The notes under the pieces: generated by a model | Seen by the model: the letters and a program-made list of their open reading frames with translations, nothing else | What the model was told of the DNA's origin: nothing | The model's database searches: none | From: Trichoplusia ni | Lineage: Eukaryota; Arthropoda; Insecta; Lepidoptera; Noctuidae | Reading direction: 5' to 3' | Length of the DNA stretch: 64,000 nt | NCBI RefSeq assembly: GCF_003590095.1 | Contig: NC_039478.1 | Coordinates: 13,268,001 to 13,332,000, forward strand | Position numbers and translations under genes: made by a program | Part shown: positions 32,601 through 42,473 of the stretch, one piece after another | How positions within the stretch are numbered: position 1 is the first letter of the stretch | Layout of the letters: the number at the start of each line of letters is the position of its first letter

Positions 32601-33270
32601 CGTTTTACTTCTCTAAACCATGTGTTACCTATTAAGTAAGAAACAGTTTAAATAAAATATTATGTAAAGTGCAAAACTATATTGTAAATAGCACGAGTTG
32701 CACTAATAACAAAAACAAAGACATCGTTATAAGTGCATTTAGATATCATGTGTTAATTGATTGACCACGAGATGGCGTTGTACGTAAAGAACAGTAATTG
32801 TAAGAGCAAACTTGTGAAACATACTATATTTAGATTATTTTTTTGATGTAATTAAGTTTAAATATATGTAGGCGTTATTTGCGTTATAAGATCAAGGTTT
32901 CTTTTAAGGTTAATCTTGTAGACATTCGTCTTAGTCTTATAACCCTTCGCAGATTTGACAAAAGTCTTCAATACTCGGCGACTTTAATCTCCAATGACCC
33001 GTGTTTCTGTACGAATTTGTAGACATAAGTCGTTTGGTAATGGAGTATTGTTCCGCTTAGAGTATAAAGAGCTTCATTTTAGGTATTCGCGATTTAATTA
33101 CAATGTGGAATAGAATAAAAACTTATAATGTAAATCTTTTTTCCTTCCACACACACATATTCTATAATAGTAGAGTTCAGTCGAAATGTTTGCTTTTTTC
33201 TTAATTCGTAATTATTTAATTTCATAAAACTTAATATTTATTAAAAGAGTATTTTTAACACGTTTTTCTT
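32601..33270. other. AT-rich DNA with one AGATGGCG motif
   Basis: CGAGATGGCGTTGTACGT lies at 32768-32785, similar to 68-85. Nothing else is recognised. Confidence 0.45.
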
Positions 33271-33281
33271 TGTTTTAAAAG

Positions 33282-33356
33282 GTCAGCATGAGACTGGAGT
33301 TCTCAGTAATGGTCTCTAACAACTCCCGCCTGACACCTAAGGCAGTTGGAGTATGA
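33282..33356 (+). CDS. Possible terminal exon (low confidence)
   Basis: A strong acceptor (TTTTTCTTTGTTTTAAAAG) precedes an open frame VSMRLEFSVMVSNNSRL, then TPKAVGV and TGA at 33354. The following sequence (33357-33400) is repeat-like, so the block may be a dispersed repeat instead. Confidence 0.2.
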   Translation, partial: VSMRLEFSVMVSNNSRLTPKAVGV

Positions 33357-33408
33357 AAACCAGCGCTGTAACGGGCCGTTTAGGAGTTGGTACCAGGTTT
33401 ATAAATCC

Positions 33409-33717
33409 ACTAGCTGTTGCCCGCGACTCCGTCCGCGTGGGATTTATAGACGAGAGACAGATAGACAAAGTTACTCCTTCATAATTTTAAAGAAACACTG
33501 ATGAAGCCAAATTTCAATGCTATAGTGAATTCCAAAAATAAGTTTCATTCAAACATTGGATGCCCTTTACAAGCCCTTAGAGACCTTTTTCTGGTTAAAA
33601 AAAGGCTCCAGGCAATCTGTGTGCCAAACTTCATGCCAATTGGTTGAGTGGTATTGGCGTGGAAGCGTGACGGACAGTCAGACATAGATACTTTCGAATT
33701 TATAATATTAGTATGGA
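33409..33717 (-). mobile_element. Helitron-like element, family B, complete
   Basis: Plus text begins ACTAGCTGTTGCCCGCGAC and ends TTTATAATATTAGTATGGA. The interior contains GCCAAACTTCATGCCAATTG. It shares the 3' end with Lep1-like copies but has a different body. Confidence 0.65.
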
Positions 33718-34048
33718 TTTGTGATCTACTAATGTTTTGACCGGTTAGCATGTAGTCGCGTGGTTTAAGTATTTTGTTACCAGCATGTGATCCGAGTAAA
33801 TACAAAAATCATCTGTTACTATACTACGGAGGACATTAGCACCTTGTTACCAAACAATATGAAGTGAAAATTAATAGTATTACAATTTATAAAAAAAAAA
33901 ACTGGTCCTGTGCGAGTTGGTCTTGCGAATCTGAGGCTGCGCGACAAGCAGCCTTAAGATAAAAAAAAGTTGGGTTACATCTTTGTGGAACAATTTGTAA
34001 TAGTTGGGTATATATTAAATAAAAATCGTAATAGAGGCGTCAAGTAAG
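33718..34048. other. AT-rich DNA with a small family C fragment
   Basis: CTGTGCGAGTTGGTCTTGC then GAATCTGAGGCTGCG at 33908-33940 resembles the family C start. Confidence 0.4.
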
Positions 34049-34215
34049 CACGGATAGTCCAGTGGCTGAGGGCTCATCATCCCGAAGCCACTGTGTGACT
34101 TGTCGCTGCTTTGATCCTCGGATAGCACAAGCGTTTGTGTGATTCACAAAGGCTAGTTCTGAGTCTGGGTGTGACTTGAATGTTTGTTTAACTCCCAATT
34201 CCATGACAAAGAGAT
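34049..34215 (+). mobile_element. tRNA-derived SINE
   Basis: CGGATAGTCCAGTGGCTGAG (A box), TGCTTTGATCCTCGG (B box), then the body TGTGTGATTCACAAAGG, GTCTGGGTGTGACTTG and AATGTTTGT. Confidence 0.65.
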
Positions 34216-34476
34216 TAAATTCTTTTTTATTGTAGTCCTTTCCAAAAACAAACAAGCTCTTCACAAATGAAAAGCTTATTTTTCGATACTATACTAATAT
34301 AAATCTCATGAAACATAGCCATACTCTGTAACTTTGAAACAAAATATTAATTAAACATCTTACGAGACTCAGAATGACTTATTACGAAGTTCTCTCAAAG
34401 GCAAAGTTCCCGGCTCTAGAAGCCCTCAACTTATAACGAGATTGAATATACAGCCAGTTAACAGGGCTCTACTTAC
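34216..34476. other. AT-rich DNA, nothing recognised
   Basis: CTATACTAATATAAATCTCATG at 34289 is a lone Helitron-like 5' edge. Confidence 0.4.
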
Positions 34477-34524
34477 ATCTAAGCAGCTGTTCATTGTACA
34501 CGATGCGATGGAAATGTCCTATAT
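34477..34524 (-). CDS. Candidate 48-nt internal exon
   Basis: A minus-strand donor TTAGAT|GTAAGT ends an open frame reading IGHFHRIVYNEQLLR. The frame stops at TAG just inside the intron. The acceptor is probably GGCCCCGCCAG|ATATAGG. An earlier acceptor would add about 17 upstream codons (RIKRIKNNIKAPP and so on), which are also open. It begins with 2 bases completing a codon and ends with 1 base. Composition is protein-like and clearly unlike the flanks. The product is not recognised. Confidence 0.33.
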
Positions 34525-35299
34525 CTGGCGGGGCCTTTATGTTATTCTTTATGCGTTTGATGCGGTAGTTACTTTAAGATTTGATTGACGTGTGTCGGTT
34601 GTGTTGCCTCGTGTATGATAGGCTTTAGAAAATTGCATCACTCAATTTTGTGATAAAGTAGAGCGTAATTACATATTACCCAGAAAAACGCTCGATCTGA
34701 ATCAATTCTTGCATAGAATAAGATTTTTCTGACCTCAAGACTCTTCGAATGTCGAGTTTTCTTAATTTGAGTAATTCTAACATAAAAATATCTAAGCGTT
34801 CTTAAAACAGTCCCTTCTTTTTAGACTAACGATAAAAAACTTTTTTTATAATATTGAAGGAACAACTAATACCAAAATGGCTGAAACTTTTTGATATATA
34901 GACAATTAGACTTGTAACAAACGAAAAACAATAGTTAATCTGTTAAAGTATTGTCTATATCGATATTGAGAGTATTGACCTCCTCTCCTCTCCGCTCCTC
35001 TCCGCTACCCGCTCTCCAAGTCCCATTGCCCCCAAACTTTACAACTAGACCCTCGATTCCTTTTCAACGAATATAATAAAACTTGCTTGTATCGCTATAA
35101 ATTAGTTTAATGTGGAAAATTGTGTCTGTGTAGCGATCTCTGTAGAACAATGTGTTACAGCTGTTTGGTTTAAAATTTAAACTGAATGTGTTGCTGAGTC
35201 TATTCGTGCTCTAACTAGATTGCCAACTTGATTTATTATAACACCTTTAGTGTTCTAGGGTTTATATGCATAGGGCCCGTTTCAAACTTTTTTTTTCTA
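34525..35299. other. AT-rich DNA with a pyrimidine-rich tract
   Basis: CTCCTCTCCTCTCCGCTCC and its continuation to 35036 form a C/T-rich simple tract. No gene is seen. Confidence 0.45.
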
Positions 35300-35425
35300 A
35301 ATGCTATTTTTAGGGTACTTTGTACCGGGTAAAAACGGAATCTTATAATTGAGACGCTGCTGTCTGTCTATCCGTTAGGCTGACCATCCATCACATGACC
35401 GATTTTTTTTTTCTGTGATTTGTTG
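35300..35425 (+). repeat. Family C fragment
   Basis: TAGGGTACTTTGTACCGGG, then CGCTGCTGTCTGTCTATCC and CATCACATGACCGATTT. Confidence 0.45.
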
Positions 35426-35889
35426 TTGTTTCTCTTTTTACTTTCAAAGTCCTTAAATAGATAATAAAGGTCAATACGTCAATCAAAAAGTTAGAGAAAC
35501 CTCAGTTTTATTAAACAAACTAACTTTAGCGTGATTTAATAAACTCCGTATCTAATAAAATATAAATAAATAAATAAAACACTTTCTAAGAATATTAGTT
35601 CTGAACTTCATAACGTAAGCAACGAAATATCTCTCGCATATTGTCTGGTGCGAGGAAAATAATTTAATTTAAGAAAAAATATTCTACTTGTGCTTTTTAT
35701 TCATGAATATGTAATGTTAAATTTAGATTACGGCAGTGAAACATACTGGAAGTGGCCTCAACGTGGCTGGAAATAACCTAGGCGTGCAAATTGCTGAAAA
35801 AACTGAAATCTGTATATTTTGTGTTTATTAGTGAGAGAAAGAAATAATTAATTTGGTTTTTGATCTTTTCGCCAAATATTCTTTCAGAA

Positions 35890-36055
35890 AACTGGTCAAG
35901 CGCGAGTCAACACTAAGGGGTTGCTTAAAAAATAAAAGCAAACCTTTGGGAAAGATTTAGCTGTGTAGCTTCCTATAGCTGGGTTCATGAGATACAGGCT
36001 GTGAAAGACGGCCGGAGAGATGGACCGGCAGCGGAGCCTCAGGTGCAATTGAATT
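35890..36055 (+). repeat. Family C repeat, internally deleted
   Basis: Begins CTGGTCAAGCGCGAGTCAAC and ends GTTCATGAGATACAGGC, GACGGCCGGAGAGATGG and CAGCGGAGCCTCAGG, as in 23797-24055 but shorter. The 68-codon minus frame covering it is not a gene. Confidence 0.55.
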
Positions 36056-36544
36056 AAAACCGCTAAAATAGACAAAATCAAAAATACTGTTATGAAATAC
36101 AAATTCGGTTTACGTAAAAATACAGTCCAATTTAAACAGCCTTTTAAACTCTCCTAAAAACAGGGATCAAACGTTCCGGTAGGACGCAAGCATGATTCAG
36201 TAACAACTCAGAATAAAATGAGGTTCCAAGCATTGTCAACACTCGTTTAAATCTCAGACCTCATGCATACTAATTGGATCAGCCAGTGACACTTCACAAG
36301 TTTGTAACTCAGTCATAAAAACTTTTACATGCAAACTTTTTCGTTGCATAAAAACTACTTTTATTCAAGTTGCAGAACATCTGAGATGTTCTGTAACGTC
36401 ACGAGAGGGTTAAGTATAATGTTGCATGCACTAACCCAGTTTGGGAGAAAGACGTTATTTTCCGAAGAAGTTTTATACCTTTGGGGTGTGAAATGGAATC
36501 CTATTTCAGGATGGTAGAGTTTATTTTTGTAATTTATTATGTTT
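36056..36544. other. Mostly featureless DNA
   Basis: A 62-codon plus frame (36329-36517) has no start context or splice support. Confidence 0.4.
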
Positions 36545-36630
36545 AATAAAAGCAGCTTATGATAGATCTCGCAATGGTATGCGATTGGTGAGGTCTATGT
36601 CCAGTAGTTGATGATGATGATGTTGTTTAA
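36545..36630 (+). pseudogene. LINE 3' end stub
   Basis: GGTATGCGATTGGTGAGGTC then ATGTCCAGTAGTTGATG and a (GAT)n tail is the familiar carboxy-terminal end of an R1/RTE-like element. Confidence 0.45.
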
Positions 36631-37019
36631 TGGATCATTTTGGTGTTTGTTTTTCCAAAGAAGTCTCTTCTTTTTTTGGTTATAATGAAAAATGAAAATA
36701 ACGGCTTTGACACTATCCATCTAGAGATAATTTTCCTATCACGTTCCACAGGCCTGTTAGTTATGGTGTAACTTGGAGTTACACCATAATTTTCGCTCCA
36801 CAGGCATCCACATCCAGTCTGAAATTGCTACCCCATTCTAAAAATAAATTCCTCAAATATAACGAAAACCACTCAACCTCACAACTCCAACTACGAGACT
36901 CAAATTTTAGAAACACACGAAACTCCATCATAAAGCTGCGTTTTATTGGTTTCCTTAAGAGGGTCTCGTGAGCAGACCTCTGTGGTGTGAGCGGGTACAC
37001 CAGGGGAGTGAGGAGGGGA

Positions 37020-37030
37020 GGGGGGGGGGG
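37020..37030 (+). repeat. G11 homopolymer
   Basis: Eleven G residues follow a purine-rich AGTGAGGAGGGGA tract, immediately upstream of a TATA motif. Confidence 0.8.
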
Positions 37031-37033
37031 TGA

Positions 37034-37075
37034 TATAAATAGAAAATCATACATTTTCCGCGCCATTGGAGCAGT
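37034..37075 (+). promoter_or_regulatory. TATA-type core promoter candidate
   Basis: TATAAATAG begins at 37034. CCATTGG 31 bases downstream can act as an initiator (A at 37065). No open frame with splice support follows within 500 bases, so a non-coding or chance promoter is possible. Confidence 0.3.
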
Positions 37076-37099
37076 GAGCGCTCTCAAAAGGTCTCGCGT

Positions 37100-38250
37100 T
37101 CGAAGTTGACAAGATAAGTGTTTTATTGAAATCTAATTATCGGGTTTTTGTCTGCACCGTTAAGTCCTTTTATTATTTGATATACTAAATAAGACATTTT
37201 CTTTTTTGTCTTGTCTTATAATATTTCGTAGACCTTTTCAAGACACTGAGTACGAGGCATAGTGTTTTGAAATTTAATTAAACTCAAACGAAATTAAAAA
37301 AGATATTTAAAGAAAGTCACATCATTTTTTTTTCTTTCTGTACAAGAAGCCTCGCATTGTAAAACGCTGTCTGTCCTGATTTTTTCATACATTATTTAGC
37401 TGTCATTTTCATAATTGTAATTATGAGATCTTTCAATCATTTGTCATCGACACATAATGAAAACATACTCTCATGTTCCACAGCACAAGGTTCTATTTGC
37501 TATGACACAGAAGGGGAACAGGCGTCAATGCCTACTTATGCCAAGTATTGTGAGGTGTCGCCCTCTCTTGTTCAGAGTGCGATTCGCATCTGAGAGAATG
37601 AGAGTGCATACCTCATTGTGTTTTCTATTAGCTTCAGGTCTACTGGGAAGGGAAAAAAGTGTTTTAGGTGCAAACGTCGCAAAAAAAAGTTTTTTTTTAC
37701 GTTCACTTTTAGAGCCACAAATATTATAAATATCTTGAACCTCAATTCTGAAAAAAGATCTTTAAGTTAAGGTAAAGTAGGGAAAATAGTCTTAAAAAAT
37801 AATTAATTTTTAAAGCATCATTATTTTGGGTCTCTACAACAAATCGACGATTTTCATTTATAAGTGAACATCTTAAACTCAGATCTTAATGCAGTCTGAA
37901 AATAATACTTCCATTAGCGGCCACCCACCTGAGACCATCCCTCCCACACCTGTAACGCGATCCTAATGACCCACTAAGCTAAGAGGAAGGTGAAAAGAGC
38001 CCCAGTTTCCAATTCCCAGTTTCCCTCCAAAAATAATAACACAAGTTCCAAGTTGTTTCTGACTTCGGAACAATTTGCAAGAAACTCTGTGGGATCAGAT
38101 AACACAAGTGCCAGGATTATGTATTGGGGAAGTTTGCGAGACGTTACACGGTTTCCCACACTCTTGGGAATGGATGTACATAGCTAGGTGTACTTGCAAG
38201 TCGAGTTTGTAATCCATGAAGTTTGTTGGCATTCGCGGGAGTCTCGGTAC
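37100..38250. other. AT-rich DNA with unsupported frames on both strands
   Basis: At 37974-38187 both strands are open. The minus frame (LPQYIILALVLSDPTEF, then LANCSEVRNNLEL) is quite protein-like but lacks splice signals, and its mirror frame is open too. Acceptor-like pyrimidine tracts occur at 37200-37235 and 37325-37348. Confidence 0.3.
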
Positions 38251-38282
38251 AGTATTAGCTGAGCAGCTTTCTTTTGTTTTGT

Positions 38283-38316
38283 AAGACTGGTTGGTTTTCA
38301 GTGTGTTTTAGGTAAG
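38283..38316 (+). other. Weak plus-strand recursive splice-like motif
   Basis: GGTTTTCAGTGTGTTTTAG is directly followed by GTAAGA. It can be read as a ratchet point or as a 10-nt microexon between TTTTCAG and AG|GTAAGA. Confidence 0.2.
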
Positions 38317-38639
38317 AGAGAGGAAAACGAGTGTCTTTCTTTTCCAGACATGTACTGAAAGTAAATCTAATGCATAAAATGGTAAATCTTTTGCCGAAAC
38401 ATTTCTCACAGTACTATTGGAACTGTTGTATGGTGACCTGACTAGTCGAAGCCAAGTTACTAGAAACATAATCTGCCTGTCATGCTTTTAACAGTAAAAT
38501 GCCGCTTTTCCAATATGATGAAAAATTTATGCAGTCAGATAAAAACAATGTCACGCACACCCGAGAAGCAGAAAGCAGATAATTTAGTGTGCATCATTAG
38601 CAATGCCGTGCACATCGCTTGATGGAAAAACAAACCTAG

Positions 38640-38975
38640 TAGCTATGTTTTATTCTGTTATTCCATACATCTTATTAACGACTAAGTATTTGCAATTTGG
38701 GCAAAATACCACAACAAACATTGGCCACCAACAAGATTTGGGCCAACATCAAGCTTCCATTTAACATAATTAGATTTTGTTTGAGATTCACTTCAGACGT
38801 CAGATTAGGTTCAGAGTTCTGCGAGTGGCAGCCTGATGTCTTATCATTCAGGGCTTTGTATTCCAAGACTACAGTAGGTATGGAGGGTATAAGGGTTATA
38901 ATAAATTTGTGTGCTGATCTTCAAGATGGATTGATTTTGATAAAATTTTCCTCTAAGTACATGTTGGGTTAAGTT
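38640..38975. other. Overlapping open frames on both strands
   Basis: The plus frame (SEFCEWQPDVLSFRAL and YSKTTVGMEGIRVI) and a shorter minus frame overlap. The text AGTAGGTATGGAGGGTATAA resembles dispersed repeat sequence. Probably a decayed element. Confidence 0.3.
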
Positions 38976-39092
38976 AAGTTAATTTTCCCTTAAGTAAAAT
39001 ATTGTAGGTCTGAAGATAGGAAGAAATATTGAGGGTAAAAAATAATTTTCATAAAATATGTAGGTATTCTTGTAAGTATTGACGAGGGTGTT

Positions 39093-39230
39093 GTGATTAT
39101 CTATCTAGCCAAACACGCGGGGCGTACGGGGCCAGAAATTGCAAAAGATAGAAAGGTCTGGAAGAGAATGGGGGAGGCCTTTGCTCGGCAGTGGGATCTT
39201 AAACCGGCCTGTCTCTTTAGTATTGCCTAG
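39093..39230 (+). pseudogene. LINE C-terminal remnant
   Basis: An open plus frame of 45 codons reads VIIYLAKHAGRTGPEIAK, then DRKVWKRMGEAFARQWD and ends in TAG, the standard carboxy end of lepidopteran non-LTR elements (K/DRxxWKxMGEAFxQQWD). It is followed by GCCAATGATGAAT. The upstream coding region is missing. Confidence 0.65.
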
Positions 39231-39339
39231 CCAATGATGAATATGCGTACTACAAGAAAAGCAAACAAGGATGAAACAGATTGACCCAGCTATTTCAAAT
39301 GCACAATATCAATCTTGCATTCTTCTGTTAAAGTACCTA

Positions 39340-39510
39340 GTGATCTAGAATAATCCCTCCAATTAATTCGTGAGCCGCCATTCTGTGATAGCTGCTATCA
39401 TTATGCTCCTGCGCAGACGATCGTGCTCTGCATAAAGCATTGTCTCTAATGTACTGCTAATTATAATGATTACCGTATTTGGAGGCACTAATTATTCGGA
39501 AAACCAGTGG
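39340..39510. promoter_or_regulatory. Possible regulatory block rich in TAAT cores
   Basis: Non-repetitive sequence with several homeodomain-type cores (CCAATTAATTCG, CTAATTATAATGATTACC, CTAATTATTCGG) plus GAGCCGCCATTCTG. Motif evidence only. Confidence 0.22.
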
Positions 39511-39762
39511 TGCTCAAACTTCGGCATTAAATTCGTTGCTTTTTCAGGAATGTTTTATTGTTTTATAGAGACAAATGCCAAAGAAAAAATATTTTATATG
39601 AAGTAATATTAATTTTATGCCAACTGTCACAACTAATTGAAATGTTAGAATTGTGTGTTTTGCTCATAGAAAATTGATCCTTGTGTAGGATTATTTTGTG
39701 TGTAAAATACCTACGTACGTTGATGCATTTAAAGTTGTAATCTCTATTATTTTGTTTACAAG

Positions 39763-39839
39763 AAATAGCAGCAATTGGGCTTTAATCGGAAAGTTTAGTA
39801 CCGAAGAAACAAAAAAAAACATTTTCTATCCATCAAAAG
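39763..39839 (+). CDS. Weak exon candidate
   Basis: A good acceptor (TTATTTTGTTTACAAG) leads an open frame NSSNWALIGKFSTEETKK then NIFYPSK, ending at a poor donor AAAAG|GTTGAG. Probably chance. Confidence 0.15.
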
Positions 39840-40194
39840 GTTGAGTATCTCTGGCATCCCATCACATCGCTCTGTGGCACGTGATAATTTGCGAATACCT
39901 TAAACTGCCGCTATCAATGGCCGCTGGGTTACAACTCAACTTGTTTCGGAAGAATAAGCTAGACTGCATCTAAAGGCGAATGGAAGAAATCAGAATATTG
40001 TATTAAACTAACACTATCATTTATAATATTAGGGATATTAATAAAGATAATTATTTCCATAATATTTTACATACGAGTAACTGTAGTGGTTTTGGCAGCG
40101 CACGCTGGAAGAGCTCGCAGATGGTAGGTCTTTTTATACTTACTTGTTATTTTTGACGATTCATCTTAAAATATTGTAGCCTGTGTGTCATTTG

Positions 40195-40305
40195 CTGCTT
40201 AAGCCATGTTATTGTAAAGTTTTATTAAAATCCGTTCATTAGTTTTTACGTGAAAGAGACAAAAATCAACCAATCCACACTCACAAACTTCCCATCTTCA
40301 TATTA
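40195..40305 (-). mobile_element. Helitron-like fragment, family B
   Basis: CCGTTCATTAGTTTTTACGTG then AAAGAGACAAAAATC matches the reversed family B body. Confidence 0.45.
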
Positions 40306-40516
40306 AAAGTACTATTAAGAATCCGCCTTACTAAAGATATTACACTTATAATCTTCTAAACCACAGCCAACAGCAACTTCCCCAATATGAACAAGTCAGA
40401 CAATTCAACCTGACCTCATTACTGACACCGATGTAACAGTTTAGATTGTCTCTCTTTAAATAGCAATGTTTACTTGTACAATATTTGTTTTGTTAATGAA
40501 TTCGGGGAGGACACGC

Positions 40517-40540
40517 TGACCTTTGGCGTTGTGACCTTTG
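40517..40540. promoter_or_regulatory. Direct repeat of a nuclear-receptor half-site
   Basis: TGACCTTTG occurs twice (40517-40525 and 40532-40540), i.e. two CAAAGGTCA sites on the minus strand spaced 15 bases start to start. This fits HNF4/RXR(USP)-class or monomeric receptor binding. Confidence 0.4.
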
Positions 40541-40734
40541 AAAGAATAGCTGGAACAGCGCGTGTGGTAACTGGACGACGGACGTGGCTGTAATTTTGAA
40601 TGTTTAAAAGCTGAACGTTATGTTTTAAATACATATATTTACTTTGTTGCATATTTTTACATTATAAGTTGTCAAGGTATACGCAAATTTCGAAATTAAA
40701 ATGTATGCAGCTAAGGATAATCGGCTAAGAATGA

Positions 40735-40880
40735 AAAAAAAAGAGGAAGCCTAAGCACTAAGGCTCCGCTGTCTGTTGTCCGTCTGTCCCCAGATAATAT
40801 GTCATGAAACGCCATGAACTTACAGTAAGGTAGTTAAGCAGCAAAGAAATTTTAACAGATAACGCATTTTTTTTAATATA
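40735..40880 (-). repeat. Family C fragment, minus strand
   Basis: GGCTCCGCTGTCTGTTGTCC then GATAATATGTCATGAAACG is the reversed family C 3' region. Confidence 0.45.
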
Positions 40881-40950
40881 TATCTAAATAGAGCCTAGGC
40901 AACGATAAACCCCCAGTTATAAATATGAGTGGTATATTTGTACGAAACTC

Positions 40951-41223
40951 TTAGTGCCGCCAATCCGTATCGCACTTGATCGTCAAATAATTACTATGAA
41001 AACTTAAAAATCTAATATCGTCCAAATAAGTTAGTCTGTACTGCCTAACTCCAGCATCCGTATTCAAATCCATGTTGCACCAGAAATTGGAGTCATAAAT
41101 CATTCCGGTATAAATGATTCGCCAACCTAAATACGAGACTATACAATGCACCACAAACTGGTAAACCTTTTGAGACGATATCATCTTTATTGCGACGGAG
41201 TAAGGTTTATTTTTGTAGCCCAT
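40951..41223 (-). CDS. Intact 90-aa small membrane-protein-like ORF
   Basis: The start lies in an excellent context (AAGCAACGACCATGGGC). The frame runs 90 codons to TAA with balanced codon use and a rich residue mix (three tryptophans, three cysteines), unlike the AT-driven frames nearby. It begins MGYKNKPYSVAIKMISS, has a hydrophobic stretch at about residues 20-35 (VYQFVVHCIVSYLGW), then MIYDSNFWCNMDLNTD and GVRQYRLTYLDDIRF. The pattern 'hydrophobic segment, then G-R-x-YxLTYLDD' is faintly like the start of the AIG1/ADTRP (FAR-17a) membrane hydrolase family, but that is only a guess; such proteins are about 230 aa, so this would be a first exon, a truncated copy or an unrelated small protein. 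The sequence just upstream resembles a leader with CACTGAACTG initiator-like text. A possible ATTAAA poly(A) signal lies near 40880. Confidence 0.5.
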   Translation of the reverse strand: MGYKNKPYSVAIKMISSQKVYQFVVHCIVSYLGWRIIYTGMIYDSNFWCNMDLNTDAGVRQYRLTYLDDIRFLSFHSNYLTIKCDTDWRH

Positions 41224-41354
41224 GGTCGTTGCTTGTGTGGTGTGTTATACTCGTCAGTTTTCAGTTCAGTGAGCAGTGACGCTGTGTGCCGTGTATTGCA
41301 AAGTGAATGTTTGTAGTATTCACGTACTTCCTATTTGAGGATAGCTTTAGAATT

Positions 41355-41540
41355 GTTAGCTTTCAGTACCCAAAGAGTAAAATGGAACACTGTTACTAAG
41401 GGTCTCAGGTCTGTCCGTGAATCGTGATAGCTAGACAGTTTGAATATACATATATTATGACATCCAATCATTTTGTTTGTCTTCAGCCTATTTTACAGAA
41501 TGGAGTCCGACTCGTACTTGACCGCTTTTTTTGTCTTATC
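41355..41540 (-). repeat. Family C repeat, minus strand
   Basis: GTACCCAAAGAGTAAAATGG, ATCGTGATAGCTAGACAG and AGTCCGACTCGTACTTGACC are the reversed 3' end, middle and 5' end of family C. Confidence 0.6.
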
Positions 41541-41919
41541 AACCTGTTTTTAATATGATAAAAGTGTAAGATTTTTTCAAAACAATGCTGTGTTTATTAC
41601 GTATTTCTTTTGTTGAACTAGCTTGCAGCAAATGATGGGGTAGAGAGAAAGAGAATACAGAGTAACGTTTGCATTTTAGAACACTAAACTATGACAATCA
41701 ACTTTTTATAATTTTATTTTCGAAAGCTTAAAACCTAGTTGTTAAATCCAAAAGGTCAAGTCTTTAAAAGCTCCTATTTCGTCTAATACTAACAAACTCA
41801 TATTTCATTATTTAAACAGAATGTCACAAACTATTCATATATGCTTAGACATGACAAATCAATACGAGAACCAATTTCTATAATTATGTGTACATTATAG
41901 TCTAGGAGCCCGTGTGTAC
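41541..41919. other. AT-rich DNA, nothing recognised
   Basis: No supported feature. Confidence 0.5.
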
Positions 41920-41978
41920 CTGGGTATGTCTGCGAGGCGGGGCGGCCGCGCGCGGCGGACTGGGGGCAGCACGCCCAC
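41920..41978 (-). CDS. GC-rich 59-nt candidate exon
   Basis: A sharply bounded GC-rich island, on the minus strand, sits between a good acceptor (TTTGTTGTTGTCCACAG) and a donor (ACCCAG|GTACAC). All three frames are open: VGVLPPVRRARPPRLADI, WACCPQSAARGRPASQTY or GRAAPSPPRAAAPPRRHT. Coincidence of GC island edges with splice signals is the main evidence. The second frame joins in phase to the candidate exons at 42437-42473 (upstream) and 34477-34524 (downstream). The product is not recognised; a non-coding leader exon is an alternative. Confidence 0.42.
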
Positions 41979-42436
41979 CTGTGGACAACAACAAATATAT
42001 CTATAAATATCTATCTATCAACTAATATATTATATTTACTTAATAAACAAATATAAAACAACAGATTTTAAGGATGAAGTGTAAAGAAATAATTTTTCAA
42101 ATGTGTTTCCAAAAAAACCCCTTATTCACTCATTTTGTTCGTCTAGTTACCCTTTCTTATCTTAAGTTTGATCTTATGTTAACACAAATAGTTGCTTATT
42201 ATAGGTCAAAGGTGAATCGGATATCGAGATGACCTAAAACGAAAAAAAAACTAGGTTGTGTCAAAACAAGTCAAAAATAAGACAACCTGAATAAAAACCA
42301 TCGGAAACTGGTTCAAAAACAAGCAGAACTCTCGAATTAATAAGAGAAATAAGAACGTTATCCTTTTAGCATGTCCCACGGAAAACAAATATGAAGAAAA
42401 TAAGTTCGTGACGCGCGCCATTTATAAGTTACTTAC

Positions 42437-42473
42437 GTTGAAACATTTACATGTGTCGGGGCGCACATGTGGG
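42437..42473 (-). CDS. GC-rich 37-nt candidate exon upstream of 41920
   Basis: The minus strand reads CGTATTCACTCACCAG|CCCAC to TTTCAAC|GTAAGT, the latter a consensus donor. Two frames are open (HMCAPTHVNVS, or PHVRPDTCKCFN, which also stays open upstream). The putative intron to the next exon is 458 bp. The opposite strand also has a donor-like GGGCTG|GTGAGT at 42475/42476, so strand assignment is not certain. Confidence 0.33.

Noticed and set aside
36779..37087. 102-codon minus frame with a proline run
   Set aside because: The proline run is the complement of the G-rich tract; no start or splice evidence.
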